A stretch of 64,000 bases of DNA from Rhizobium rosettiformans (GCF_016806065.1 NZ_CP032405.1:3810001-3874000); one strand, 5' to 3'. Shown: positions 18,333-27,681, counted from the first letter of the stretch. Made by a program: numbers and translations. The notes: generated from the sequence alone by a model not told the origin.

Positions 18333-19007
18333 TCAAGCTATCAACAAGGAAACCTCTCGCCGCAGCACGGGCAGCACCTCGGCCTCAAACCAGGGGTGCC
18401 GTTTCAGCCAGCCGGTATTGCGCCAGCTCGGATGGGGAAGCGGCAAGACGCGCGGCCCCTCGCGATTGGCGAGAAGGAAGTCCCGCCAATGGGTGACCGT
18501 CTCGGTCATGGTCTTGCGGCGCAAACGTCCGAGATGCCAGGCCTGTGCGTATTGCCCGATCGCGAGGATGAGCTCGACCTGCGGCATGGCGTCCATCACC
18601 GTCTGTCGCCAATGCGGCGCACATTCCCGGCGCGGCGGCAGATCATGTCCGTTTTCGTCATAACCGGGAAAGCAGAAGCCCATCGGTGCGATCGCCAGTT
18701 TGCTGCGGTCATAGAAGGTGTCGCGATCGACGCCCAGCCAGTCTCGCAGGCGGTCGCCTGAGGCGTCGTTGAACGGAATACCCGTTTCATGCACCCGAAG
18801 CCCCGGCGCCTGCCCGGCAATCAGCACCCGTGCCGTCGAGGAAAGCCAGGCAACCGGCCGAGGCTCATGCGGCATCCGCCGCTCAGGCCCACCGGCCGGA
18901 CAATCGCGACAGATGCGACAACGCGCAATCGCGCTCGACAAGACGTCGATCGTCGGCGGCAAGTCACCGCGGGGCATGCTCGGCGGCGAAGGATTGTCAG
19001 CGGCCAT
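18333..19007 (-). CDS. Uracil-DNA glycosylase-superfamily protein
   Basis: Protein of about 224 residues in the UDG superfamily. Motif A is GQAPGLRVHETGIPFNDASGD, and the C-terminal substrate-binding motif is LPLPHPSWRN. The N-terminal CRICRDC carries three closely spaced cysteines, but I do not see the full four-Cys iron-sulphur pattern of families 4 and 5, so the subfamily is uncertain and glycosylase activity is inferred. ATG 19007 is preferred over the TTG at 19025 because GAGGA lies upstream and it overlaps the nuclease gene stop by 11 bases, a normal coupling distance. Confidence 0.85.
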   Translation of the reverse strand: MAADNPSPPSMPRGDLPPTIDVLSSAIARCRICRDCPAGGPERRMPHEPRPVAWLSSTARVLIAGQAPGLRVHETGIPFNDASGDRLRDWLGVDRDTFYDRSKLAIAPMGFCFPGYDENGHDLPPRRECAPHWRQTVMDAMPQVELILAIGQYAQAWHLGRLRRKTMTETVTHWRDFLLANREGPRVLPLPHPSWRNTGWLKRHPWFEAEVLPVLRREVSLLIA

Positions 19008-19587
19008 TGTCTCTTTCGTCCTCAAACCAATGTGTCAGCCATCGCGGCAGTAACGCCTCGACCCAACCCGTGAGTTCCGCCTCCTCGATCTGCCGACGAC
19101 GCCGCCAGTCGGCTGGGCGCTCGAATTCGCCCCGCCAGATCCCCTCGCCCGCCAGCCGGGCCTTGGCCTCGCTTGCAAGATAACGTCCATCGGCAAAGAC
19201 AGAACCGGTCTTCACCAGCAGATCGCCGAGATCGTCGAGGCCACGTTTGCAGACCACGAGCAGCCGGCCATATCGATCACGGCCGGTGCCGCTGCATTCG
19301 AAGTCACGCCCGGACACGAGCGCTGCCAAGGCACGACGCGCCTCCTCGCCGCAGGCATAGGGCGACCCATCCGCCGCCTTGCAGAGCTGAGCAAGCTCGG
19401 GTGCATCAATGCCCTCGATCCGCAGCCGTTCGCCGTCTGCGCCGAGCGTGTCGCCATCGATCACCGAGAACGAGCCGGAAAAGCGCAGCGCCTGTTCGTT
19501 CTCGAGCTTGGCGATGACAAGCAATGCGAGCGCCACGATGGCGAGCCCTAGCACCAGGTCGCGCAGCCGCCGAACGTGTCTCGTCAC
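18997..19587 (-). CDS. Membrane-anchored thermonuclease-family (SNase-like) protein
   Basis: About 196 residues: a short basic N-terminus, one uncleaved membrane helix (LVLGLAIVALALLVIAKL), then a staphylococcal-nuclease OB-fold. The metal and catalytic residues are present in VIDGDTLGADGERLRIEGIDAPEL and DRYGRLLVVC, matching the Asp, Arg and Glu pattern of active SNases. Two Cys pairs could form disulphides, consistent with a periplasmic position. GTG 19587 has GGTGGA nearby; GTG 19599 is the alternative. It is coupled to the downstream UDG-family gene by an overlap, and whether the two act together is not known. Confidence 0.85.
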   Translation of the reverse strand: MTRHVRRLRDLVLGLAIVALALLVIAKLENEQALRFSGSFSVIDGDTLGADGERLRIEGIDAPELAQLCKAADGSPYACGEEARRALAALVSGRDFECSGTGRDRYGRLLVVCKRGLDDLGDLLVKTGSVFADGRYLASEAKARLAGEGIWRGEFERPADWRRRRQIEEAELTGWVEALLPRWLTHWFEDERDNGR

Positions 19588-19705
19588 ATTTCCACCCACT
19601 TCAACAACAGATCCTTTTTACACATGGCAAACAAAACCTTCCAAGACAGGATCTTCTTAAGATTTCGCCGCTAGGGTTCACCAAGGCGCGGAAGACTGCA
19701 ACGCA

Positions 19706-21241
19706 ATGAGTAACGGCGTAGACACATCGGCGGACAAAAACGTTCTCGACCTGACGCGACACAATCGCAACAGGGCAACGAACCGCGCTGTCCGCTCCAC
19801 CCGTGAACGTCTGCAGACGGGTCCGGGCACCTCCCCCGCCTTCGATGCCGAGATCCTCGCCATGCATGTCGGCGCCTGCCTGCAGGGCGCGGCCGTCATC
19901 CCGATCACCATCCTTCTGATTGCCGCCTCCGGCGCCTATTTCACCACCCAGCCACATATTCTCATCTGGGGCCTTTTCGCGCTGACTATGCATGCGATCG
20001 GCATCCTGATCGTCAAGCGCGCATCGAAGACCGAAATCACGCCCGAGAACCAGATCAAATGGCGTCGCATCCTGCTGGCCGCACAGGCCGCCATGGGACT
20101 GTCCTGGGCGATCTTCGTGCTCCAGGACTGCGCGAGCTGCAATCCGACCGCCTTTACCTTCTACAAGGGCGCGGTGCTGTTGGTGGCGCTTTCCATCACG
20201 GCGATGGCAAGCATGCTGTTGCGCCAGGCTGTGCTCTTCGGTTTTCTGCCCACCGTGATTGCACTCACGGCCGTATCCATCTCCGGCCGCAACATCCTCG
20301 ATATCGGCCTGACGGCTGTCTTCACCACTGCGCTGATCTTCTTCATCTACATCACCAACCGACTGCATCAGGCCAATCTCAAGCTCCCGTCCTTTCAAAC
20401 GGAAAAGGACGACCTGATCGCGGAACTGGAAGTCGCCAAGTCCCTGTCCGATGAGGCAAGGCGTAGGGCCGAAGAGGCCAATATGGCCAAGTCGCGCTTC
20501 CTCGCCTCCATGTCCCACGAGCTTCGCACGCCGCTCAACGCCATCCTGGGCTTTTCCGAAGTCATGGCAACGGAAGTGCTCGGGCCGCTGAACAACCCGC
20601 TCTATAAGGAATATGCTGGAGACATCCACCGCTCCGGAAGCCATCTGCTCGAACTGATCAACGAGATCCTCGACCTGTCGCGCATCGAGGCCGGCAAATA
20701 CGAACTGAGCGAAGAGAGTGTGTCGCTCCTGGAGGTGGCCGAAGACTGCATCGGCATGATCCAGCTGCGCGCCAAATCGAAGAACATCCGCATCGAGCAG
20801 CAATTCGAGAAGGCGCTGCCGTCGCTCTGGGCCGACGAAAAGGCTCTGCGCCAGGTGATCCTGAACCTCTTGTCGAATGCAGTGAAATTCACGCCCCAGG
20901 GCGGCGAGATCATGGTCAAGGCCGGCTGGACCGCCGGCGGCGGACAATACATCTCGATCCGCGACAATGGCCCGGGCATTCCGGAAAATGAAATCCCCGT
21001 GGTCCTATCCGCCTTCGGTCAGGGCTCGATTGCGATCAAGAGTGCCGAACAGGGCACGGGACTTGGCCTTCCGATCGTCCAGGCGATCCTCGCCAAGCAT
21101 GGCGGGGAATTCAAGCTGAAGTCGAAGCTCCGGGAAGGCACAGAAGTCATCGCCATCCTGCCATCGAGCCGCGTGCTCGAAAGCTTGCCTGCCGTATCGG
21201 AAGTCAAAGCCGTCGAGCCCCGCCGTCGGCAGTTCGCCTGA
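19706..21241 (+). CDS. Membrane sensor histidine kinase
   Basis: Sensor kinase of 511 residues. After a polar N-terminus of about 50 residues come about six membrane helices (about 58-230), a coiled-coil linker, a HisKA domain with FLASMSHELRTPLNAILGFSE (H271 as phospho-acceptor), and a HATPase_c domain: N box LRQVILNLLSNAVKFTP, G1 RDNGPGIP, G2 GTGLGLPIV. There is no receiver or PAS domain. The kinase core resembles the alphaproteobacterial PdhS/DivJ/PleC group, so a DivK/PleD-type partner is possible but not shown. No cognate regulator is adjacent. It is divergent from the nuclease gene and its stop abuts the convergent dgkA stop. Confidence 0.9.
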   Translation: MSNGVDTSADKNVLDLTRHNRNRATNRAVRSTRERLQTGPGTSPAFDAEILAMHVGACLQGAAVIPITILLIAASGAYFTTQPHILIWGLFALTMHAIGILIVKRASKTEITPENQIKWRRILLAAQAAMGLSWAIFVLQDCASCNPTAFTFYKGAVLLVALSITAMASMLLRQAVLFGFLPTVIALTAVSISGRNILDIGLTAVFTTALIFFIYITNRLHQANLKLPSFQTEKDDLIAELEVAKSLSDEARRRAEEANMAKSRFLASMSHELRTPLNAILGFSEVMATEVLGPLNNPLYKEYAGDIHRSGSHLLELINEILDLSRIEAGKYELSEESVSLLEVAEDCIGMIQLRAKSKNIRIEQQFEKALPSLWADEKALRQVILNLLSNAVKFTPQGGEIMVKAGWTAGGGQYISIRDNGPGIPENEIPVVLSAFGQGSIAIKSAEQGTGLGLPIVQAILAKHGGEFKLKSKLREGTEVIAILPSSRVLESLPAVSEVKAVEPRRRQFA

Positions 21242-21664
21242 TCAGGCAAGGAATAGCCGGCTGATCACGACGTAAGCAGCGAAAGCGCCATTTGCCACGA
21301 TCAGGCAGAAGACGGCGAAGGATCCGAGATCCTTGGCATTGCGTCCAACCGTCGAGATTTCCGGCGAGATGCGGTCAACCAGTTCCTCGATCGCCGTATT
21401 GAGCGCCTCCACAGAAAACATCAGCATCATCAAAACGACGAAGCCGAGGAATTCAAAGAGGCTCGCACCGACCAGACCGAACACGACCAGCCCGCCGACA
21501 AAGCCCAGGAGCTCATGCCGGAAGGCAGCTTCCTGGATCAGACGTCGAAATCCCTGGGCCGAATACTGAGCGGCGGCAAACAGATGCGCGATGCCGGTCT
21601 TCTTCTTGATGACTGCCGAGGCGAGCGGCTCCGCATCGCCGGGCTTTGATGTGCGATCACTCAT
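21242..21664 (-). CDS. dgkA: Diacylglycerol kinase
   Basis: Small integral membrane kinase of 140 residues that rephosphorylates diacylglycerol, for example that released when membrane-derived or cyclic glucans are modified. The family signatures are AAFRHEL, EALNTAIEELVDRI and AKDLGSFAVF (catalytic Glu and metal ligands), with three hydrophobic helices. An N-terminal extension of about 25 residues, rich in charged residues, is longer than in E. coli. The start overlaps the cobT stop by 8 bases on the same strand, so it is co-transcribed with cobT. Confidence 0.93.
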   Translation of the reverse strand: MSDRTSKPGDAEPLASAVIKKKTGIAHLFAAAQYSAQGFRRLIQEAAFRHELLGFVGGLVVFGLVGASLFEFLGFVVLMMLMFSVEALNTAIEELVDRISPEISTVGRNAKDLGSFAVFCLIVANGAFAAYVVISRLFLA

Positions 21665-22679
21665 GCGACTTGTTGGTTACCCCAGCCTGTTCGAAGGTTG
21701 CCATGCCGGAATGGCAGGCCGCCGCCGCCTTGACGATGCCGGCCGCAAGCGCCGCACCGGTGCCTTCACCCAGTCGCATGCCAAGCGCCAGAAGCGGTGT
21801 CTTGCCGAGGCGTTCAATTGCACGCAGATGCCCTGGCTCACCGGAGACATGACCGATCAGGCAGTGATCGAGCGCGGAAGGATTGGCCGCCTTCAAGATG
21901 GAGGCAGCGGCGGTTGCCACATAGCCGTCGATCAGGACGGGGATTTTTTCCATGCGGGCGGCCAGGATCGCACCAGCCATGGCTGCGATCTCGCGCCCAC
22001 CGAGGCGGCGCATGACTTCCAGCGGATCGGAGAGATGTTCGCGATGGAATTCAACCGCCTGCTTGACGGCGGCCACCTTGCGCGCCAGCACGTCGCCTTC
22101 CGAGCCAGTTCCCGGACCGACCCAGTCCTCCGCCTCGCCGCCATAGAGCGCGAGATTGATCGCAGCTGCGATCGTCGTATTGCCGATACCCATTTCACCG
22201 ATGCAAAGAAGATCAGTTCCGCCCGCAATCGCCTCCATGCCGAAAGCCATGGTCGCGGCGCAGTCGCGCTCCGACAATGCCGCCTCGCAGGTGATATCGC
22301 CCGTCGGATAGTCGAGCGCGAGGTCGAAGATCTTCAGGCCAAGATCATGCGTCACGCAGATCTGGTTGATGGCAGCGCCGCCAGCTGCAAAATTCTCGAC
22401 CATCTGCTGGGTGACCGACGGCGGGAACGGCGTGATACCATGCTTGGTGACACCATGATTGCCGGCAAAGATCGCGACCAGCGGACGATTGACCGCAGGG
22501 GCCCGTCCACTCCAGGCGGCAAGCCACATGGCAATCTCTTCGAGCCGTCCAAGCGCGCCCGGCGGCTTGGTCAGTTGCTTGTCGCGTTCGCGCGCAGCCA
22601 CGAGCGCCGCAGTGCTGGGTCCCGGCAGGTCACGCAGCAGCGTGCGGAAATCGTCGAATGGCAGGCCGGTAACGCTCAT
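21657..22679 (-). CDS. cobT: Nicotinate-nucleotide--dimethylbenzimidazole phosphoribosyltransferase
   Basis: Makes alpha-ribazole phosphate from nicotinate mononucleotide and dimethylbenzimidazole for the cobalamin lower ligand. The enzyme has 340 residues. Signatures include LTKPPGALGRLE, FAGNHGV, CIGEMGIGNTT and the C-terminal LGEGTGAAL containing the catalytic Glu. It is called CobU in the Pseudomonas denitrificans scheme. The start MSVTGLPFDDF at 22679 fits the family; the frame is open far upstream (to 23060) only because of antisense coding bias. It is divergent from cobS, with about 120 bases between. Downstream dgkA overlaps it. Confidence 0.95.
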   Translation of the reverse strand: MSVTGLPFDDFRTLLRDLPGPSTAALVAARERDKQLTKPPGALGRLEEIAMWLAAWSGRAPAVNRPLVAIFAGNHGVTKHGITPFPPSVTQQMVENFAAGGAAINQICVTHDLGLKIFDLALDYPTGDITCEAALSERDCAATMAFGMEAIAGGTDLLCIGEMGIGNTTIAAAINLALYGGEAEDWVGPGTGSEGDVLARKVAAVKQAVEFHREHLSDPLEVMRRLGGREIAAMAGAILAARMEKIPVLIDGYVATAAASILKAANPSALDHCLIGHVSGEPGHLRAIERLGKTPLLALGMRLGEGTGAALAAGIVKAAAACHSGMATFEQAGVTNKSHE

Positions 22680-22802
22680 GGGTCTGGCTTCCTTGTATTC
22701 TTCCAGCAAATCAGGCTTTGTGGCCTCTCTCATAGAGACCGGACCCGCGCTGCTCAACTCAAAAAAGCGACGCAGTCGGTCGAGGACAAACGGAAAGGAC
22801 CC

Positions 22803-23588
22803 ATGCAGGTCGTCGAGAACCTCGTCACGGAAACGGCGCGTGCCATTTCCTTCCTGAGCCGCCTGCCGGTCCCGGATCGCTTCTTTGCAGGCCATGACGG
22901 AAGCCTCAGCCGGACGGTCGCTGGATTCCCGTTGGCTGGCCTGATCATCGCGCTGCCCGCAGCCCTGACAACTGGCCTCCTGTCGGCCTCCGGTGTCGAC
23001 CCGGTCCTTGTGGCACTCCTGGGTGTCGGGCTGCAGATCATGCTGACCGGCGCCTTGCACGAGGACGGCCTGTCAGACACGGCGGACGGATTGGGCGGCG
23101 GTCGCAGCCGCGAAAAGGTCCTGGCGATCATGAAGGACAGCCGCATCGGCACCTATGGTGCGCTGGCGCTGATCCTGTCGGTCGCGCTCCGCGTCGCGGC
23201 GCTCTCCATCCTCATCGGAACTCTGCCACCGCTCGCCACGGCTCTTGCATGGCTGGCAACGGCGATCCTCAGCCGAAGCCTGATGGTCTGGCACTGGTCT
23301 GCTCTGCCCTCGGCCAGGCCTGATGGTGTGGCCGGATCGGCCGGTGCCCCCGATCCGGAGGCGACGCGCATGGCCTTGGTTCTCGGTGGCGTATTGACGG
23401 CCGGCATCGGCCTCCTCGCTCTTCCGTTTCACGCGTGGTTTGCAGCCGGCCTGATAGCGGCCAGCACGGTGGCTGCTTTCACCCGACATTGCCGCAAGCG
23501 CATCGAGGGGCAGACCGGCGACACGATCGGCGCCAGTGAACAACTCTGCGAGATCGCCTTCCTCGTCACCCTTGCCATCATTCTCTGA
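22803..23588 (+). CDS. cobS: Adenosylcobinamide-GDP ribazoletransferase (cobalamin synthase)
   Basis: Integral membrane enzyme that joins adenosylcobinamide-GDP to alpha-ribazole (phosphate), the last assembly step for cobalamin; also named CobV in alphaproteobacteria. The 261-residue protein has many hydrophobic helices and the signature TGALHEDGLSDTADGLGGGRSREKVLAIMKDSRIGTYG, plus a late GDTIGASEQLCEI motif. AAAGGA lies 7 bases upstream of ATG 22803. It is head-to-head with cobT, so the two consecutive cobalamin steps share a short divergent promoter region. I saw no cobalamin riboswitch there; the gap is too short for one. Confidence 0.95.
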   Translation: MQVVENLVTETARAISFLSRLPVPDRFFAGHDGSLSRTVAGFPLAGLIIALPAALTTGLLSASGVDPVLVALLGVGLQIMLTGALHEDGLSDTADGLGGGRSREKVLAIMKDSRIGTYGALALILSVALRVAALSILIGTLPPLATALAWLATAILSRSLMVWHWSALPSARPDGVAGSAGAPDPEATRMALVLGGVLTAGIGLLALPFHAWFAAGLIAASTVAAFTRHCRKRIEGQTGDTIGASEQLCEIAFLVTLAIIL

Positions 23589-23623
23589 GCACCCGATATA
23601 GGAGCGAAACCAAAGGGCTCGCG

Positions 23624-23845
23624 ATGGAATCTCCCTGCATTCTCGTCTGTTCGATCGATGACAAGACCGGCTACTGTTTCGGCTGCGGCCGCACACGTGA
23701 AGAGATCGGCCTGTGGACGAGCTATAGCAGCATCGAGCGCCGCACGATCATGGCCGAACTGCCGGCACGGCTCGAAAATGTCGAGCGCAAGCCCCGCCGC
23801 GAGACCCGCCGCACCCGTCTGGTGCGTGAGCGCGAGGGCGGCTGA
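23624..23845 (+). CDS. DUF1289-family small Cys-rich protein
   Basis: Small protein of 73 residues with the DUF1289 pattern: SPCILVCSIDDKTGYCFGCGRTREEIGLW. Four Cys in a CxxxC...CxxC arrangement suggest metal or iron-sulphur binding, followed by a basic C-terminus rich in Arg. The function is unknown. It starts 35 bases after cobS, and its stop overlaps the aspartyl protease start by one base, so the three genes may form one transcript. Confidence 0.85.
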   Translation: MESPCILVCSIDDKTGYCFGCGRTREEIGLWTSYSSIERRTIMAELPARLENVERKPRRETRRTRLVREREGG

Positions 23846-24543
23846 TGCGGTTTGTTATCGGCATCGCCATCCTCGCCATCGGCCTCGTCATTCTCGTGAT
23901 GAACCATGACAGCGGTCAAAGCTTCGGCTTGGACAACGAAGCCTTCGGCCGCCTTGTCGTGGCGCTGCCGATCCTCCTGATGATCTCGGCCGGCATTCTG
24001 GTCGGTCGGCGCAATCTGGTCCAGAGCCTGCGCCAGATGGCGATATGGGTGCTGATCGCTCTCGTGCTTGTCACCGGCTATCTCTATCGCGGCGATTTCC
24101 GCAGCGTTGGCGAGCGGGTCCTTGCAGGATTGATCCCGGGACGGGCCATTACGGTCACGACAGCCGATGGTTCCGCCGAAGTGATCCTGCACAAGGCGCT
24201 TGGCGGACATTTCGAGACCAGGGTCGAGATCGGAACCGTCTCCGTGCCCATGCTGATCGACACCGGCGCGAGCTCGATCGCGCTGCGTTACGAGGACGCG
24301 ATGCGGATGGGTATCGATCCCGGCGAACTCAGCTTCACCCGCACGGTGCTTACCGCCAACGGTCGCGCATCGGCCGCCCCCCTGCGCATTCCCGAAATTC
24401 GGCTCGGCCCGATCGTGCGCAGAGGCGTGGATGCCGTAGTGCTCGAAGAAGGCCTGCTCGACCAGAGCCTTCTCGGCATGAGTTTCCTCTCGACGCTGAG
24501 TTCCATGCAGATGCAAACCGACGAACTCAGGCTGCGTGATTAA
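23845..24543 (+). CDS. Membrane-anchored clan AA (retropepsin-like) aspartyl protease
   Basis: Protein of 232 residues with three membrane helices in its first 80 residues (the first, VIGIAILAIGLVILVM, at the very N-terminus), then a soluble domain of about 140 residues. The catalytic motif is PMLIDTGASSIALRYED, the DTG-A-S of single-domain retropepsins, which work as dimers; the second family motif is LGMSFLSTL. It matches the TIGR02281-type family widespread in alphaproteobacteria. The soluble domain is probably periplasmic. Substrate unknown. ATG overlaps the preceding TGA by one base. Confidence 0.9.
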   Translation: MRFVIGIAILAIGLVILVMNHDSGQSFGLDNEAFGRLVVALPILLMISAGILVGRRNLVQSLRQMAIWVLIALVLVTGYLYRGDFRSVGERVLAGLIPGRAITVTTADGSAEVILHKALGGHFETRVEIGTVSVPMLIDTGASSIALRYEDAMRMGIDPGELSFTRTVLTANGRASAAPLRIPEIRLGPIVRRGVDAVVLEEGLLDQSLLGMSFLSTLSSMQMQTDELRLRD

Positions 24544-24552
24544 CGGATCAGT

Positions 24553-25314
24553 TCAGGGTCGGAGTTTGTAGCCCGTCTTGAAGATCCAGGCGAGGAAACC
24601 GAGGCAGGCGGCGAGGAAGATGCCGATCATGCCGAGGCTGATGAGCGGATGCACGTCCGACACCTCGAAGAAGCTCCAGCGGAAGCCGCTCACCAGGTAG
24701 AGCACCGGATTGAGATGGCTGACCGCCTGCCAGAAGGGCGGCAGCATGTCGATCGAATAGAATGTGCCGCCCAGGAAGGTGAGCGGCGGGACGACCAGCG
24801 ATGGCACAAGGCTCAACTGCTCGAAATTCTTCGCCAGGATGCCGATGATGAAACCAGCCAGGCTGAAGGTGATCGATGTCAGCACCATGAAGAACAGCAT
24901 CAGCGCTGGATGAGCGACCTCCAGATCGACGAAGAACATGGCGGTCGCCAGGATGATCAGGCCAATCATCATGCCCTTCGTGGCGGCAGCGCCGACATAA
25001 CCGATCAGGATTTCCGTCATCGCCACCGGCGCAGACAGGATCTCATAGATCGTGCCCGTGAACTTCGGGAAATAGATGCCCGCCGAACCATTCGAGACGC
25101 ATTGGGTGATGAGCGCCAGCATGATCAGGCCAGGCGTGATGAAAGCACCATAGGAGACGCCGCCGATCTCTTCCATGCGCGAGCCAACGGCGGCGCCGAA
25201 GACGATAAAATAGAGTGCGGTCGATAGCACCGGCGAGATCACGCTCTGCAGCAGTGTGCGGCGCATCCGTGCCATCTCGTAGACATAGATGGACTTGATC
25301 GCTTCGATGTTCAT
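24553..25314 (-). CDS. ABC-2 type transporter permease
   Basis: Inner-membrane half of an ABC-2 exporter, 253 residues, with six predicted helices. The family segment is [45 protein letters not shown]. It is coupled to the ATPase gene upstream by an ATGA overlap (25311-25314). This pair resembles the YadG/YadH-type exporters whose substrate is not settled. It is convergent with the aspartyl protease gene, with 9 bases between the stops. Confidence 0.93.
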   Translation of the reverse strand: MNIEAIKSIYVYEMARMRRTLLQSVISPVLSTALYFIVFGAAVGSRMEEIGGVSYGAFITPGLIMLALITQCVSNGSAGIYFPKFTGTIYEILSAPVAMTEILIGYVGAAATKGMMIGLIILATAMFFVDLEVAHPALMLFFMVLTSITFSLAGFIIGILAKNFEQLSLVPSLVVPPLTFLGGTFYSIDMLPPFWQAVSHLNPVLYLVSGFRWSFFEVSDVHPLISLGMIGIFLAACLGFLAWIFKTGYKLRP

Positions 25315-26237
25315 GCAGCCTCTCCGATCAGCGAGACGAAGATGTCTTCCAGAGACGTCTGACGTGTGGAGACATCGCCAAACTTCAGGCCGGCGGCATC
25401 GATCGCCGCCAAAAGCCGTGCGATCTCCCCGTCTTCGCTTCCGAGTTCATAGTCGTAGACGAGTTCACGCCCGTCTTCGCCGAGTGCGAGCAAATAGCCG
25501 GCAAGCTCTGCCGGTATCGCCTGGATGGGTTCGGTGAGTGTGATCGTCATCTGCTTGCGCCCGAGCTTGCGCATCAGCGTATTCTTCTCTTCGACCAGCA
25601 GCAGCTTGCCACGGTTGATGACGCCGACACGATCCGCGATCCCCTGCGCTTCCTCGATGTAGTGGGTGGTGAGGATGATGGTCACGCCCGTCTTGCGCAG
25701 CCGTTCGACGAGCTGCCACATGTCCTTGCGCAGCGCCACATCGACGCCGGCTGTGGGCTCGTCGAGAAAGAGGATGCGCGGCTGGTGCGACAGCGCCTTG
25801 GCGATCAACACCCGCCGCTTCATGCCACCCGACAATTCGCGAAGCGCATTGTCGCGTTTCTCGTAGAGGCTGAGATCCCTAAGGATCTGGTCGATATAGG
25901 CGGGATCGGGCTTCTTGCCGTGCAGGCCCCGCGAGAAACTGACGGTGTTGAACACCGTCTCGAACATGTCGGTCGTCAGTTCCTGCGGCACCAGACCGAT
26001 CTCGGCCCGGGTCTTGCGAAAGTCCTTGACCACGTCATGCCCCGACACGGTCACCTGACCCCCGGTGGGATTGGTCATGCCGCAGATGATCGAGATCAGC
26101 GTCGTCTTGCCAGCGCCATTGGGACCGAGAAGCGCGAGGATCTCGCCTTCTTCAATGTCGAAACTGACACTATCGAGCGCCTTGAAACCGTTGGAATAGG
26201 TCTTGGAGAGAGAATTGATGGAAATAATGGGAGCCAT
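25311..26237 (-). CDS. ABC-2 type transporter ATP-binding protein
   Basis: ATPase subunit of 308 residues. The Walker A is GPNGAGKTT (residues 38-46, K44), the signature is LSGGMKRRV, and the Walker B is [13 protein letters not shown] followed by a typical H-loop ([10 protein letters not shown]). A C-terminal extension of about 80 residues is normal for this subgroup. ATG 26237 has GGAG about 7 bases upstream; the frame is open to 26291. It forms an exporter with the overlapping permease gene. It resembles YadG-type ATPases; substrate not identifiable. Confidence 0.94.
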   Translation of the reverse strand: MAPIISINSLSKTYSNGFKALDSVSFDIEEGEILALLGPNGAGKTTLISIICGMTNPTGGQVTVSGHDVVKDFRKTRAEIGLVPQELTTDMFETVFNTVSFSRGLHGKKPDPAYIDQILRDLSLYEKRDNALRELSGGMKRRVLIAKALSHQPRILFLDEPTAGVDVALRKDMWQLVERLRKTGVTIILTTHYIEEAQGIADRVGVINRGKLLLVEEKNTLMRKLGRKQMTITLTEPIQAIPAELAGYLLALGEDGRELVYDYELGSEDGEIARLLAAIDAAGLKFGDVSTRQTSLEDIFVSLIGEAA

Positions 26238-26315
26238 TTGACACTCCGGGCTGCGGAAGGTCGCACACATATAGGCACGTGCCAGCGGCACGACCAGAGC
26301 GCAATGGATTTCAGG

Positions 26316-27638
26316 TCAGGAAAGCATGGTCTCGGAATAGACACGGTTCCGGCCGTAGCTCTTCGCGAGGTAAAGCAACTGGTCGGCCGCTGCGAGATAG
26401 TTGCTGAAACTCTCCCGTCCGGCGATTTCCGCAAGCCCGATCGAGATGGTCACATTGATATCCTGGTCGTCGAGTGCCACCCGCAGGTTTTCGATCTCGC
26501 GCCGCAACGTCTCGCAGAGCGCTGATCCCTTTTCGACATCGAGGCCCAACATCAAGACGCTGAACTCCTCGCCACCGAGCCGGGCCAGAAGGTGTCCGCT
26601 GCCGTCGAGCCGGCGCGCGAGCTTGGCACCGACCGCCTGCAGAACCCGGTCGCCGATTTCATGACCATAGGTGTCGTTGAGCTTCTTGAAATGATCGATG
26701 TCGAGCATGGCGATACAGCACGGCTCGTCCCGCTCAAGCCGTCCTGCCACTTGCGCTGGTCCCTCATCGAAGAAGTAGCGACGATTGGGCAGGCCCGTGA
26801 GATAATCGCTGAAGGCGGCCACGCGGAGCTGCCGAAGCTGCGCAAGTGTTTCGATATTGTGCTGGATACGGCACTGCAGCTCCTCGATGACATAGGGACG
26901 ATAGACGAAGTCGTTCGCCCCGGCCTTGAGGAAGCTTGCCGACAGTAGGCGGTCGGCGGACGAGGAAATGCCGATGATCCTGAGACGGTCGCTGTTGTGA
27001 TCGCGACGGATCCGGCGTGTCAGTTCATAGCCGTCCATGTCGGGCATGTTGTAATCGGTGATCACGAGCTCGATATGCGGCTGGCGCGCGAGGATATCCA
27101 TGGCCTGATATCCGGTGGCCGCCTCGTAGACCTGGAATTTCTGCACACGCAGGAGATCGGCCAGCATCGCCCGGGCTGAAGGCAGGTCGTCGACGACGAG
27201 CACGCCGACCTGTCGATTGCCAAGGAGGCGCAGGACGGACGAGACGACAAGATCGATCGCGCCTTCATTATTCTTGACGTGGTAATCGGCGACGCCCTTC
27301 TGCAGCAGACGCTCGCGAAGGTCACGATTGAAGTCGGCAGTGAACACGACCGCCGGAATTCCTTGAGCGATCACGGCATCAAGGATTTCGCCGTCCGATG
27401 CACCGGGCAGATTGAGATCGACAACGGCGACGTCGAACGTGTCGCCGGCGCGCATCACGTCGCGAAAGACGTCTGCCGAGGCGCATTGGGTCACCTGGCA
27501 GAAGAAGTCGTTTTCCAATCGGTGACGCATCACCTGGGAGACCGCGCGGGAATCCTCGATGATCAGGACTCGGCCCTGCTCCGCGCGTTTTGAACCCACG
27601 ACAGCGGGCTTGGTGTCAAACTGCTCAGAAAAATACAT
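26316..27638 (-). CDS. Dual-receiver diguanylate cyclase (PleD-like architecture)
   Basis: Response regulator of about 440 residues that should make cyclic di-GMP. Two receiver domains precede a GGDEF domain. The first receiver keeps the acidic pair and phospho-acceptor (IIEDS; D74 in VVDLNLPG). The second has VVDDLPSA and D195 in ITDYNMPDMDG. The GGDEF active site is intact (GGEEF at 355-359; DIDHFKKLNDTYGH upstream). The usual inhibitory RxxD five residues before GGEEF is absent: SGHLLARL occupies the place, so product feedback may be lost. The start MYFSEQF at 27638 has GGTGGA upstream. It is preceded by a long hairpin and a paralogous dual-receiver gene. Confidence 0.92.
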   Translation of the reverse strand: MYFSEQFDTKPAVVGSKRAEQGRVLIIEDSRAVSQVMRHRLENDFFCQVTQCASADVFRDVMRAGDTFDVAVVDLNLPGASDGEILDAVIAQGIPAVVFTADFNRDLRERLLQKGVADYHVKNNEGAIDLVVSSVLRLLGNRQVGVLVVDDLPSARAMLADLLRVQKFQVYEAATGYQAMDILARQPHIELVITDYNMPDMDGYELTRRIRRDHNSDRLRIIGISSSADRLLSASFLKAGANDFVYRPYVIEELQCRIQHNIETLAQLRQLRVAAFSDYLTGLPNRRYFFDEGPAQVAGRLERDEPCCIAMLDIDHFKKLNDTYGHEIGDRVLQAVGAKLARRLDGSGHLLARLGGEEFSVLMLGLDVEKGSALCETLRREIENLRVALDDQDINVTISIGLAEIAGRESFSNYLAAADQLLYLAKSYGRNRVYSETMLS

Positions 27639-27658
27639 AAAATATCCACCGAATTCCC

Positions 27659-27681
27659 GAGGTCGCTCAATAAGCGACCTC
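27659..27681 (-). promoter_or_regulatory. Perfect hairpin in the leader of the dual-receiver GGDEF gene
   Basis: GAGGTCGCT / AGCGACCTC (27659-27667 and 27673-27681), nine paired bases with a five-base loop, about 20 bases before the start codon. There is no T run after it, so it is not a standard terminator. A TATAAT on the minus strand lies upstream at 27715-27710, suggesting this gene can be transcribed separately from the paralogue. A further GCGAC/GTCGC pair flanks that A/T-rich box. Confidence 0.6.

Noticed and set aside
22680..22802. Possible cobalamin riboswitch between cobT and cobS
   Set aside because: The gap is about 123 bases and I see no B12-box-like conserved segment; a full riboswitch would not fit in addition to two promoters.
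26238..26315. Terminator hairpin GTGCC-N3-GGCAC after the GGDEF gene
   Set aside because: The stem is only 5-6 pairs and no T run follows on the minus strand.
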